Source: Planctellipticum sp942493135
Lineage (GTDB): Bacteria > Planctomycetota > Planctomycetia > Planctomycetales > Planctomycetaceae
Reading direction: 5' to 3'
NCBI GenBank assembly: GCA_942493135.1
Contig: OW818684.1
Coordinates: 1,612,001-1,676,000, forward strand
DNA length: 64,000 nt
The notes below the pieces were generated by a model. It did not search any database. It saw only the letters and a list, made by a program, of their open reading frames with translations, and had not been told where the DNA came from. The position numbers and the translations under genes are program-made. Positions 7,515 to 16,229 of this stretch are shown here, piece after piece (position 1 is the stretch's first letter; every line of letters starts with the position of its first letter).

Positions 7515-8798
7515 TCACTCCATCCTCATCCAGATCGTCTTCAGATACTCCGATTCCGGGCAGTTCGTCGCAATCGGATGATCTCCCGAGGCCCCCGTGC
7601 GGTTGAAGATCTGTCCCCGCCGGCCTCCTTCCGGCGCCGACGAAACGATCCGCGTGAACTCGGCCATATCCAGCATCCCCGAACAACTGCAGGTCAGCAG
7701 GATCCCCCCCGGCTTGATCACCGACATCGCCAGCCGGTTGAGGTCGAAGTACTTGTTCCGCCCTTCGCGCTCCTCGTCCCGGCTGCGGATCAGCTTCGGC
7801 GGATCGAGCACCAGCGCATCGTACTGCTTGCCGTTCCGCTGCATGTCCCGCAGGTAGGCGAACGCATCCGACTGCGCGAAATGAATCCGCGCCTGGTTGA
7901 GATTCGCATTATCGCGCGCCAATTGAGCCGCCTGCTCGTCGACTTCCACGCCGGTCACCTCGGCCGCATTGCCCAGCACCTTGGCCTGAATCGCAAAGCC
8001 CCCCGTGTAACAGCAGACGTCCAGCACGCTCTTCCCGGCGACGAGCTTCGCAAACTCCCGCCGGTTGTCCCGCTGATCGCAGTAAAACCCGGTCTTGTGA
8101 CCGCCCGTAAAATCGACCCGGAACCGCGTCCCGAACTCCTGCACCGTCGTCCGCGACGGCAGATCGTCCGACCCGACCGGATCGGCGGTGAACCCCTCGT
8201 GTTCCTCAGTCGCCGGACCGGGCCGCAGTACGCCGTGCGTCGTCCCGCACAGCGGCCCCAGCAGATCGAGCAGCGCCTCCGCCCGCTGATACATCCCCAG
8301 CGCAAACGCCTCCACCACCAGCACGTCGTTGAACCGGTCGACCACCAGCCCCGACAGCCCGTCCCCCTCGGCGTGGACCACGCGGTAAGCGTTGGTCACT
8401 TCGTCGAGCTGGAGCAGCTTCCGCCGCAGATCGACGGCACTTTCCAGCTTCCGCCGCCACCAGGCCTCGTCCGGAATCTCGAAGCCGCCGGAAAGCTGCC
8501 GGACGGCGATCTCCGCCCGCGGGTTGAACAGGCCATACCCGAGCTGCTCCCCCGACGCCGACTTCAGCCGGACCACGTCGCCCGGCCGGCAATGCTGCGG
8601 ATACTGCCCCAGCCGCCGGCGGAACAGGAACGGATGATACGTCGGCGCCCGCACCTCCATGTCCGGAATGTCCCCCTCATCCCGCGGACACAGCGGCTGC
8701 TGACGCAGCACTTCCGGGGCGTAAGGCAGCCGGGGCTCCGGACGGGAGTCATCGGGGCGCTGGAAAGGTCGCGGCGGAGCAGGGCGTCTGGGTGGCAT
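7515..8798 (-). CDS. Class I rRNA methyltransferase, RlmI-like
   Basis: 427 residues. The N-terminal part (about 60-120, LKSASGEQLGYGLFNPRAEI) fits the PUA-like domain of RlmI-type 23S rRNA cytosine-5 methyltransferases. The central THUMP-like/EEHEGF linker is followed by the SAM-binding domain with VLDVCCYTGGFAIQAK as motif I and ALVLDPPKLIRSRDEE as motif IV (DPPK). CSCSGML near the C-terminus fits the catalytic cysteine region. It probably methylates a cytosine in large-subunit rRNA. ATG 8798 is used because the longer in-frame extension lacks family similarity. The stop is just inside the repeat at 7374-7512. Confidence 0.88.
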   Translation of the reverse strand: MPPRRPAPPRPFQRPDDSRPEPRLPYAPEVLRQQPLCPRDEGDIPDMEVRAPTYHPFLFRRRLGQYPQHCRPGDVVRLKSASGEQLGYGLFNPRAEIAVRQLSGGFEIPDEAWWRRKLESAVDLRRKLLQLDEVTNAYRVVHAEGDGLSGLVVDRFNDVLVVEAFALGMYQRAEALLDLLGPLCGTTHGVLRPGPATEEHEGFTADPVGSDDLPSRTTVQEFGTRFRVDFTGGHKTGFYCDQRDNRREFAKLVAGKSVLDVCCYTGGFAIQAKVLGNAAEVTGVEVDEQAAQLARDNANLNQARIHFAQSDAFAYLRDMQRNGKQYDALVLDPPKLIRSRDEEREGRNKYFDLNRLAMSVIKPGGILLTCSCSGMLDMAEFTRIVSSAPEGGRRGQIFNRTGASGDHPIATNCPESEYLKTIWMRME

Positions 8799-8909
8799 TC
8801 CGGCAATGATACCCGCGGAAGGGGCCCGGCCACAAATGGGCGTCCGATCGCAGAGATCTGTTGAGAAGACGGAGCTCCGCACGTTTATGGGTTCAGAGAC
8901 TTCCGTGAG

Positions 8910-8983
8910 TCGAACGACTTGTCCCCTCTCCCGCTGTCTTCAGTGGGAGAGGGCCAGGGTGAGGGTCTTCGAAGATGTCGAAG
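8910..8983 (+). repeat. Dispersed hairpin repeat, copy A
   Basis: Contains CCCCTCTCCCGCTGTCTTCA then GTGGGAGAGGGCCAGGGTGA and GGGTCTTCGAAGATGTCG. A closely similar copy in reverse orientation is at 26596-26669. The CTCTCCC/GGGAGAG arms form a hairpin. Confidence 0.75.
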
Positions 8984-9072
8984 TGCCGCCCACGGAGAAA
9001 ACACGGCGCGGCTCACATTCGTGGCCGGTGAACTAGACGGTCCTGCGGGACCCGACGCACATCGAGAACACC

Positions 9073-9573
9073 ATGCCCTGGCATCAGCGAGTCTTCCAGG
9101 CCTGTCTGGCCGGCGCGGGGAGCGGCGGGCTGGTTGTCTTCCTCGGCGATCTGCTGACGATGATCGCCGCAGCCATGTCGATGCCGGGCGGACGCTGGAA
9201 TGGCGAAGCGCAAGAGACCGCGATCAGAGTCACGGCGACACTCGTTGGCGCTGCCGTCGCAATTGTCCTGCTCCTCCGGCACGAACCCTGGGGCCGGCGG
9301 ACTCAGAGCGCGATCCTGGGAGCGGCCGGCGGAGCTTTGCTGATGCTGGTGATCTCCGCAGCACTGGAATTTGCACTCGGTTCGGGACCAGTCCGCTGGC
9401 AGCCGCCCGGCTGGTCGCCGCTGACGCCCCGCACTCTGGCGATCGCCGAATGGGCCATCCTCTCTCTGCCCGCTGCCCTGCTCCTGGGCGCAACGGCGGG
9501 CTGGACCGTCAGCGCCGCGGAATTGCGGCCCGTAGCGGTTTCAGCAGCGAGGCAGAATGGACATGGGGCATAG
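9073..9573 (+). CDS. Small membrane protein, hypothetical
   Basis: 166 residues with four hydrophobic segments (about GAGSGGLVVFLGDLLTMIAA, VTATLVGAAVAIVLLL, ILGAAGGALLMLVISAALEF, IAEWAILSLPAALLLGATAG). No family recognised. The high third-position GC and membrane pattern suggest a real gene. It stands alone on the plus strand between minus-strand genes. The start ATG 9073 has only a weak GAGAACACC leader. Confidence 0.55.
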   Translation: MPWHQRVFQACLAGAGSGGLVVFLGDLLTMIAAAMSMPGGRWNGEAQETAIRVTATLVGAAVAIVLLLRHEPWGRRTQSAILGAAGGALLMLVISAALEFALGSGPVRWQPPGWSPLTPRTLAIAEWAILSLPAALLLGATAGWTVSAAELRPVAVSAARQNGHGA

Positions 9574-9613
9574 GGGGCCGGCGGCCGAAGCGTCCTCGCG
9601 AAGCCCCGGAAAC

Positions 9614-9840
9614 TGGTCAGTGGTCCGTCGTCAGTGGCCAGTGGTGAAAGCCCTCACGAACGGATCTTCTCCGACTCTCAACTCTGGCCTGTCGTCTCTC
9701 GACTTCTTCCTTTCGACATTTCTTCCCATCGCGTCTTTGCGTTCCTCTTTGCGTCTTTGCGTGAAATCTTCTCTCTTCAGTCTTATCTGCGGACTCTGCT
9801 CCCTCTGCGCCTCTGCGAGAGATCTTCGCTTCACCCCGCG
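9614..9840 (-). repeat. Composite mosaic repeat, copy C1
   Basis: Read on the minus strand it runs: CTCTCGCAGAGGCGCAGAGG, then ACGCAAAGACGCAAAGAG, then GTCGAGAGACGACAGGCCAG, then CCACTGGCCACTGACGACGG. The same modules occur in the same order at 15899-16070 on the plus strand, and partially at 26819-26938. It lies directly 3' of the large cytochrome gene. Confidence 0.75.
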
Positions 9841-9842
9841 CG

Positions 9843-9865
9843 ACGGCCGGGCGCGCCCGGCCCTA
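9843..9865 (-). repeat. GTAGGG palindromic element, copy 7
   Basis: The minus strand reads TAGGGCCGGGCGCGCCCGGC. Its TAG (9865-9863) is the stop codon of the large cytochrome gene. Confidence 0.7.
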
Positions 9866-12800
9866 CTTAAGCCCCCTCAAGTACGCCAGCAGGTTCTGCA
9901 GCTCCTCCGCCGAGAGCTGTGTGTCGAGCCCCTTGGGCATGATCGACGTGCTCGATTCCTTCAACTCCTCGACCTCATCCCGGCGGATCCGCAGCTCCTG
10001 CAGGTCCTGTGTCCGGAGCGTGATCGTGTCGGTCGTCTCGGCACTGATCACCCCCTGGTGCACCTTGCCGGAATCCATCACCACGACATATGCGCGATAG
10101 CCGTTCACGAAGCTGGCGCTGGGATAGACGATCGCCTCCAGCAGATCCTTCGCCGACCGGCTCGCCCCGATCGTCGTCAGGTGCGGTCCCACCCGGCCGC
10201 CCTCGCCCACCACCGCATGGCACGACGCACAGGCGGCCTTGCGACCGAAAAAGACGGCTTTCCCGGCCGCGGCGTTGCCCGCTTCGAGGAGCGGAGCCAG
10301 TTCCGCCAGCCGGGCTTCCTGCACCGCGGGATCGACGCCGAGCTTCTTGAACAGCGGCTGGGCGGCGATGCGGACGGACTCGGGATACTTCCGCAGGATG
10401 CCCGCCAGTTCGTCGGCGGAAATGCTCGTCGCAGCTTCCGACTTGAGCAGCGCGGCAATCAGCGCCTGCCCGACGGCCGGACTGGTCGAACGCCCCCAGG
10501 CCTTGAGCATCACCGGAGCAACCAGCGGCCCGGCGGCGTCGAGCGACCTGGTGAGCTTCAGCAACTGGTCGTCGCTGAGCGGCCCGTTGCCGAGCGCCCG
10601 GCCCAGCGTCGCCTTCTCATCCGACGACCGCTCCGGGGCGACGAGAGCCGTGACCAGAGCGCTGAAGACGCCGTCATCGAGCGGCGCGGCCTGTGTCCCC
10701 AGCGCGGTGACCGCTTCGCTGCGCACGGTCAAGGAGCGCATCCCATCCCCGGCAATCTGTTGCAGCGCAGTCTCAAAGCCCGGCAGTGACCGCTGGGTAA
10801 TAATCCGCAGGGCCGGCAGCACGATGTTTTCGTCGGGCGACCCAAGCGCCTCGACCAGCAGCGGCTGCCAGCCGGCCGGCCACTGCGCCAGCGTCGACCG
10901 CTGCAGGATTTCCCAGAACAGCGTCCGCGCCGCGGGCGAAGCCTCTCCATCCTGCAGCGTCGCCGTCACAAACGCCTGCACGTCCTTGTCGCCAAGCTGG
11001 GCCAGCAGGAACCCGCGGAGAGCGTTGGCCCGGTCCGCCGACAACTTCGGCTCAGCCACCCACGTCTTGAGCAGTTCGAGCGTCTCCTTCGCCCACCCCG
11101 GCCGCCGGGCGATGACTTCGAGGGCCGTCTGCTGCAGCTTCGCGTCGTCGGAGGCGAGCAGCGGCAGAACCATTTCCCGCGTCAGCGGCGAATCGTCCAT
11201 CTGGTCGAGGGCGATGAGGGCGACTCGCTGGGCGGCGGGGGGGGATTTTGCCACAGCTTCGATCAGTGGCTCGCGGGCTTGGGATCGTGTCAGCAGGACT
11301 GCAATTTCATGTTCCAGCATCCGGTCGGGACCAGCGTTAGCAATAGCATCGAGCGCATATGCGACAATGGAGTTTCTGGCGCCAGCCGTCATTCCGGTCG
11401 GATTTCGGAGAAATACCTGCGAGGCGGCGGAAGCAGCGGCCAGGGCGAATACCGGCTGCTTCTCACTAACGCCGAGTTCAATGGACATTCCGAGAATGTT
11501 GGGCTCGCAGACTCCGAAAAGGTTCTCTTTACTAGCTGCTTCGCCAATCGCGAACAGCCCGGACGAATCAAGTGCCGATGTGAGTGTGTAACGCAGTGTG
11601 CTGTCTATGGCCTCGGAATTCTGACTGCGCATTGCAGCCCACAGCAGAGCGTGTCGCGTTTCCGTCTGCGGAACTTCACTGCTCCGTCGGAACGTATCGA
11701 ACGCACGAAGCGTTCCTTCTTTGTGGTTGCTAACTCGCTGGCTCAATTGTTCAATGGCGCCCTCGCGGACTGCCGGACGAGAATCCGTCAGATAGGGCAT
11801 TAGGTCCGCGTCCGACTTCTTCGCCAGCTCCAGCTCCTTCCCCCACGGATCGCTGACCTTCTCGCCGTCCTTCTTCCGGATGCGATAAACCCCGCCATAA
11901 ATCTCCGGCTTCGAAACCCGCGACGTCGGGCAGCCGTTGAGGAACCAGGCTCCGGTGTTGAGCACCAGCAGCGAGCCGTCGGCGTCTTCCAGCACGTCCG
12001 TCGGATGAAAATCGCCGTCGTCGCACTCCAGGAACTCGTGGATGTCAGCCGTGAACGTCGAGCCGGCCCGCTTCAGCTCCGCATAGCGGACCTTGTGCGT
12101 GTTGAACTCGGTGAAGAACCAGCGATCCTTGAAGCCCTCGCCAAAGTGCGTGCCGCGGTAGCGCATGATCCCCGAGCAGGCCACGTGACCCAGGTTGTGA
12201 ATCGGCCCCAGCAGACCGCCGGTCCATTGGAACTCCGCCACGCAGTCGGCCTGGTCCTCGCGCGGATAGACGCCCCCCTCGACCCAGTGCATCAGGCAGT
12301 CGCCCCGGTCGCGGTAGAGGATATTGACCGTCCCGATGCACTCCCCCTCTTCGGTGAAGTCGACTTCCACCGGGTTGTCGAACCCGCCCCCCGCGTGCAC
12401 GCGGACGTCGCTGCCGTCGGTCTTGCACGAATAGATCCGCCCCGCCTTCCCCTTGCTGTAGACCTTCCCCTCCTTGTCCTTGAACTCGTGCCCGTGCCGC
12501 CCCTGCACGATATACAGCCGGCCGGTCGGGCTCAGGAACGGCCCGTGCGTGTCGCAGGCGTTGCCGCTGAAGCCGAAGCCGGTGAGGATCTCCTCCCGCT
12601 GATCCGCCACGCCGTCGTTGTCCGTATCCGTAAACTTCCAGATGCTCGGCGGACAGGCGGCGTAGAGCGAACCCCGGTACCACAAACACCCCTGCGGCAG
12701 CGTGATGTTCTCCACAAACTTCGTCGACTTGTCGAACGTCCCGTCGCCGTCGGTATCTTCCAGCCGGCTGATCCAGTGCGGCTTCTTCGCCAGCATGTCG

Positions 12801-13030
12801 TCGCGTTTGAGGTTCTCGCCGTTGGACTCGCCGACGTAGAGAATCCCCTGGTCATCGAACCCGGCAAAGATCGGCCGCTGCAGCAGCGGAAAGCCGGCGA
12901 CCTTTTCGATGGTGAAGCCGTCGGGAACCTGCGGGGAGGCCGCGGGGAGAGTTGAGAGTTGAGAGACGAGAGTTGAGAGGAAGACACCGGAATAGAGCAG
13001 CGTCAGACGCACTGTGCGGACGGCGGGCAT
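9863..13030 (-). CDS. PVC-type large membrane-bound dehydrogenase/haem-binding protein
   Basis: 1055 residues. A signal peptide is followed by an N-terminal beta-propeller-like domain (VPDGFTIEKVAGFPLLQRP, ILYVGESNGENLK, DTDGDGTFDKS) of the planctomycete/verrucomicrobial membrane-bound dehydrogenase type. Next comes a long helical HEAT-like middle (about 400-890), then a C-terminal cytochrome c module with CASCH at about 934-938 and the NGYRAYVVVMDSGKVHQG tail typical of PVC haem-binding proteins. It probably acts in periplasmic electron transfer or sugar oxidation. Part of the signal peptide (FLSTLVSQLSTL) is encoded by a TTGAGAGTTGAGAG-type repeat. Bases about 11280-11800 look much less GC-rich than the rest. 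The stop is provided by a GTAGGG element. Confidence 0.88.
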   Translation of the reverse strand: MPAVRTVRLTLLYSGVFLSTLVSQLSTLPAASPQVPDGFTIEKVAGFPLLQRPIFAGFDDQGILYVGESNGENLKRDDMLAKKPHWISRLEDTDGDGTFDKSTKFVENITLPQGCLWYRGSLYAACPPSIWKFTDTDNDGVADQREEILTGFGFSGNACDTHGPFLSPTGRLYIVQGRHGHEFKDKEGKVYSKGKAGRIYSCKTDGSDVRVHAGGGFDNPVEVDFTEEGECIGTVNILYRDRGDCLMHWVEGGVYPREDQADCVAEFQWTGGLLGPIHNLGHVACSGIMRYRGTHFGEGFKDRWFFTEFNTHKVRYAELKRAGSTFTADIHEFLECDDGDFHPTDVLEDADGSLLVLNTGAWFLNGCPTSRVSKPEIYGGVYRIRKKDGEKVSDPWGKELELAKKSDADLMPYLTDSRPAVREGAIEQLSQRVSNHKEGTLRAFDTFRRSSEVPQTETRHALLWAAMRSQNSEAIDSTLRYTLTSALDSSGLFAIGEAASKENLFGVCEPNILGMSIELGVSEKQPVFALAAASAASQVFLRNPTGMTAGARNSIVAYALDAIANAGPDRMLEHEIAVLLTRSQAREPLIEAVAKSPPAAQRVALIALDQMDDSPLTREMVLPLLASDDAKLQQTALEVIARRPGWAKETLELLKTWVAEPKLSADRANALRGFLLAQLGDKDVQAFVTATLQDGEASPAARTLFWEILQRSTLAQWPAGWQPLLVEALGSPDENIVLPALRIITQRSLPGFETALQQIAGDGMRSLTVRSEAVTALGTQAAPLDDGVFSALVTALVAPERSSDEKATLGRALGNGPLSDDQLLKLTRSLDAAGPLVAPVMLKAWGRSTSPAVGQALIAALLKSEAATSISADELAGILRKYPESVRIAAQPLFKKLGVDPAVQEARLAELAPLLEAGNAAAGKAVFFGRKAACASCHAVVGEGGRVGPHLTTIGASRSAKDLLEAIVYPSASFVNGYRAYVVVMDSGKVHQGVISAETTDTITLRTQDLQELRIRRDEVEELKESSTSIMPKGLDTQLSAEELQNLLAYLRGLK

Positions 13031-13119
13031 GGGCGGGGCTCCGTAAAGGGGGCGAGTGCGGCATTGTCTGCAAACCGAGACGCCGCTGCAACGGGGAGCG
13101 CTGATCGTTCAGAAGAGGG

Positions 13120-13334
13120 ACCACGAATGACACGAATCCGCACGAATGAAATGCGGGAAGATAGGAACCACGGAGGTCACGGAAGGCACGGAAAAGACAG
13201 AGTGAACAGGAAGGGCTTCAAGTCCTTCACGTTCTATTTCTTCTTGCCAATTCTGTCTTCTTCTCCGTGCTCTTCGTGTCCTCCGTGGTTCACTTTTTCA
13301 TCTTCATTCGCGTCGATTCGCGTCATTCGTGGTT
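13120..13334. repeat. Composite imperfect palindrome P1
   Basis: Left arm modules: ACCACGAATGACACGAATC, GGAACCACGGAGGTCACGG, GGCACGGAAAAGACAGAGTG. The right arm gives their complements in mirrored order, ending CGCGTCATTCGTGGTT. The whole gap between the cytochrome and isomerase genes is one roughly 215-base imperfect inverted repeat. The TAA stop of the isomerase gene overlaps its right edge. Confidence 0.8.
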
Positions 13335-14292
13335 AAACACCGGTCTTCACGCGGTGGTTCAGGGCCGCGTTCGCCCGCAAGCCGGCCGCGCGGAAGGCGG
13401 GCTGGATCTGCTGGTAGCACCGCCGGGCCGCTGCCGCGGGGTCGTAGCCCGGCTTGCCGAAGACCTGTCCGCTCACTTCCACCACGACCGCCCCGACATA
13501 CCCGCCGTCGCGGAGGAGCTTCATCAGCTTCGGGTAGTCGATGTCGCCATCGCCGGGCAGGGCGAACTCGGTTTTGCCGGCGACTTCGACATTGTCCTTG
13601 ATATGCACAAACACTGTTTGCGGGAGCATGATTTTGACCGATTCCGCCATGTCGAGCCCCTGGCGCTCAAAGTGGCTGAAGTCGTAAGCGAGCTTAATCC
13701 AGCGGCTGCCCACCTGGTCAATCAGCCAGACCGCATCCGCCGGCAGATGCAGTGCGTTCCCGACGTGCGCCTTCACCGCGACCGTGACCCGCTCCTCTGC
13801 GGCGATGCGGGCCCATTCACCGAGCAGGTCGACCAGTTTTCCTTGGACGTCGTTCCATTCCGCCGGCTTGCCCCCCAGGACCGTTTCAATGACCGGCGGC
13901 GTATCGCCTCCCAGATCGTGAGCCAGTTCGGCCGCCAGCCGCAGCCGGTCGTGATTGCCGCGCTGCTTGGTGGCGTCGACGAGAATCGGCAGATTCTCCA
14001 TCAGGGCGGGCAGGCCGAGCGTCAGATCTTCAAGTCGATTCCTGAGATCCTTCCGGGCCGTGCGGTCGAGAGTCGCCGGGTCGCAGTGGAAGCCGGGCAT
14101 GAGCGCCAATTCGACGCCGCTGTAGCCGATGTCGGCACAGAGCTGCAGTGCCTCGTTCAGCTGCAGAGACTTCATGCCGTAGAGACTGAAGCCGAAGGGA
14201 ATCGCAGCTGCGGCGGCGCGGGCCGGAGTCGCCTGACCGGCGACAGCGAGAGCGGCGAGAGACTGCAGGAAAGTGCGTCGGGGGATTGGCAT
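13333..14292 (-). CDS. Tat-exported sugar phosphate isomerase/epimerase-like TIM-barrel protein
   Basis: 319 residues. IPRRTFLQSLAALAVAGQAT is a twin-arginine signal, so the protein is probably exported folded. The rest resembles the xylose-isomerase-like AP endonuclease 2 family. GVELALMPGFHCD, NLPILVDATKQRG, VAVKAHVG, KLAYDFSHFE and VFVHIKDNVEV carry the Glu, Asp and His residues expected for a divalent-metal site. FALPGDGDIDYPKLMKLLRD is a common late motif. The substrate is probably a ketose or inositol derivative. ATG 14292 gives the cleanest Tat signal. An ATG 12 codons upstream is possible. Confidence 0.85.
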   Translation of the reverse strand: MPIPRRTFLQSLAALAVAGQATPARAAAAAIPFGFSLYGMKSLQLNEALQLCADIGYSGVELALMPGFHCDPATLDRTARKDLRNRLEDLTLGLPALMENLPILVDATKQRGNHDRLRLAAELAHDLGGDTPPVIETVLGGKPAEWNDVQGKLVDLLGEWARIAAEERVTVAVKAHVGNALHLPADAVWLIDQVGSRWIKLAYDFSHFERQGLDMAESVKIMLPQTVFVHIKDNVEVAGKTEFALPGDGDIDYPKLMKLLRDGGYVGAVVVEVSGQVFGKPGYDPAAAARRCYQQIQPAFRAAGLRANAALNHRVKTGV

Positions 14293-14324
14293 GGAGTCAG
14301 TCCGGCGGCTGTGGGAAGAGGAAG

Positions 14325-14480
14325 TCATTGCAAAATGAAAAACGCAAAATGCAAATCGCAAAATGGAGAAGACACTGGCGGACGAGCCGCCAATGGCACG
14401 CTGGCAGTATGCTACGCGCCTTCGTGTTTCAGATTTCGAATTTGTTTCGGATTTCGAGTTTCGGATTTCGTGCTTACTGC
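14325..14480. repeat. Word-like quasi-repeat (AAATGCAAAT and GGATTTCG types)
   Basis: 14330-14365 has AAAACGCAAAATGCAAATCG words. 14430-14475 has TTTCGGATTTCGAGTTTCGG words. Both are AT-richer than the surroundings and fill the gap between the isomerase and beta-helix genes. Confidence 0.6.
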
Positions 14481-14500
14481 GGATTTTCGTGCTTTCCGCC

Positions 14501-15832
14501 TCACGACAGTTGCTGCACGTCCTGTGAGAATCCGCTGATCCGGTTCTCTTCGAGGCGGATGTCGCGGGTCTGGGAGCCGAGGCGGATGCCGATTCGCCGG
14601 GCGGGGCCGCGAGTTTCTTTGAGCTGATTCTGCTGCAGCGTGATCGACTCGGTGCCCCCCTGGATGTCAATCGCGATGCCGTCGTCTTTGCCGCTGTCTG
14701 CGACCACGTTCTCTTCCAGGCGGTTGCGATGTCCGCAGAAACCGGGGCCCCGTTCCGGGCGGAACAGGATGCCGACCGCCGTGCTGCCGGCGATTGTGTT
14801 TCGGCGGATCAGGTTGTCGGTATCGCGATGGCCGATCGAGATCCCCACCCGGTTGCCGGTGCACTGGTTCTCTTCCGCCCGGCCGTACTTGACGCCCCAG
14901 CAGAAGAAAATGCCGATGTCGTTCCGTTCGAGCTTGTTCCGGCGGATGACCGGTCGCTGCGAGCCCGAGCCCGGATGCAGACCCAGCCCGGAATGGTCGT
15001 GGCTGTGGCAGTCTTCGACGACGACGTCATGGCAGATCTGCCAGCTCAATCCGTCGCCGTGGTAGTTGCGGGCCGTCACTTTCCGGAAAGCGACATTCCG
15101 GCAGTCCTGCAGAAAAACGCAGCCGGCGTAGTTGCCGTCGAGCAGTTCGTTGTTGGCCCGATTTCCGTCGAGGGTGATGTTCTCGACCGCGATCCGCTCG
15201 ATTTCGTCCCCGGTGACGAGCGGAAACAGAGATGAGCAGGTCGATTCGCCGAGCTGCCAGAAGTTCTCGCGGAGGGCTTTGTCGAGCTTGAAGCGGTTCC
15301 CGCTCCGGGCGACGAGCGTCCGCTTGAGAATGTTCATGCCGCCGGTGTGCGGGTTCTTCGTCTTCAGGCAGACGCTGTCGCCGACTTCGAAGCCTTTGGC
15401 GTCGACGAGCGTAATTTCCTGGTCGTACCAGTCCGAATCGGTCGCCAGCTTGACGGTCTGCGACGCGTTCTTGGTGAGAATGCTGTCGGAGCCGCTGCCG
15501 AGCAGCCGCACCCCCGATCGCAGGCGGACGGAACCCCGCAGATGATACTCGCCCGGCAGGACGTGGACGGTCCCGCCGCCCAGCCCGGCGACATAGTCGA
15601 CGGCGGCCTGAAGCACCTTGTGCGACGTTCCGACGAGGTCGGCGTCTTTGGGCCCGACGGTCATGGTCAGTCCCTGCTCCCACTTCGGTTCGACGGCGAC
15701 ATCGCCGGAGGTGGCTCGAGGGTCAGTGACCGTCGGGCGGTCATCGCCGCGGAGCCGGGGAGCGGCCCAGAGGGCGGCGGTCCAGGCGGCGGAGGTGGTC
15801 AGAAACGAACGGCGGGAGGCGGGCGAAGGCAT
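14501..15832 (-). CDS. Exported right-handed parallel beta-helix protein
   Basis: 443 residues. SRRSFLTTSAAWTAALWAAP is a Tat-like signal, which selects ATG 15832. From about residue 65 a polysaccharide-lyase-like beta-helix begins (VLQAAVDYVAGLGGGTVHVL, PGEYHLRGSVRLRSGVRLLG). It continues with many coil turns of the NxxxxNxxGI type (ENQCTGNRVGISIGHRD, IRRNTIAGSTAVGILF, RNRLEENVVADSGKDDGIAI). Likely a surface or periplasmic carbohydrate-binding protein or lyase/epimerase. No catalytic residues can be assigned. It is in the same direction as the isomerase gene but separated by repeats. Confidence 0.85.
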   Translation of the reverse strand: MPSPASRRSFLTTSAAWTAALWAAPRLRGDDRPTVTDPRATSGDVAVEPKWEQGLTMTVGPKDADLVGTSHKVLQAAVDYVAGLGGGTVHVLPGEYHLRGSVRLRSGVRLLGSGSDSILTKNASQTVKLATDSDWYDQEITLVDAKGFEVGDSVCLKTKNPHTGGMNILKRTLVARSGNRFKLDKALRENFWQLGESTCSSLFPLVTGDEIERIAVENITLDGNRANNELLDGNYAGCVFLQDCRNVAFRKVTARNYHGDGLSWQICHDVVVEDCHSHDHSGLGLHPGSGSQRPVIRRNKLERNDIGIFFCWGVKYGRAEENQCTGNRVGISIGHRDTDNLIRRNTIAGSTAVGILFRPERGPGFCGHRNRLEENVVADSGKDDGIAIDIQGGTESITLQQNQLKETRGPARRIGIRLGSQTRDIRLEENRISGFSQDVQQLS

Positions 15833-15898
15833 GGGCAGGGCTCCGGGCCGGGGAGTGTGATTGACCGCGGTCGAGTGTACCAGCAGATTCGTGGGAAT

Positions 15899-16070
15899 GC
15901 AGAGAAGATCTCTCGCAGAGGCGCAGAGGGAACAGAGTTCGCAGAGAAGACAGGAGGGTGAGGATTTGACGCAAAGACGCAAAGAAGTCGAGAGTCGAGA
16001 GCCAGAGAAGCCGGTCACGTGCGGCTTTCTATTTTCACGACGGACAACTGACAACTGACAACGGACCAAG
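15899..16070 (+). repeat. Composite mosaic repeat, copy C2
   Basis: CTCTCGCAGAGGCGCAGAGG, GACGCAAAGACGCAAAGAAG, TCGAGAGTCGAGAGCCAGAG and GACAACTGACAACTGACAAC follow in the same module order as the inverted copy at 9614-9840. It occupies the 397-base gap upstream of the first cupredoxin-like gene and of the divergent beta-helix gene. Confidence 0.75.
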
Positions 16071-16229
16071 TTCTCGCCATTCCCTCCGATCCATGCTCCA
16101 CGCTTGCCCGCGCTCCGTTCGGGGGGGATAATCGTCAACGTGGACGCCAGACAGGACAGGGAACGCCTGCGACCGGGACGAAGCGCACGGCGCTTCAGCG
16201 TAAGACTTTGCAGCGAAGGTATTTCTGGA

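Noticed and set aside
13120..13334. CRISPR array
   Set aside because: The repeated words are short, imperfect and mirrored, with no constant repeat and spacer lengths. The same holds for 7374-7512 and 23584-23777.
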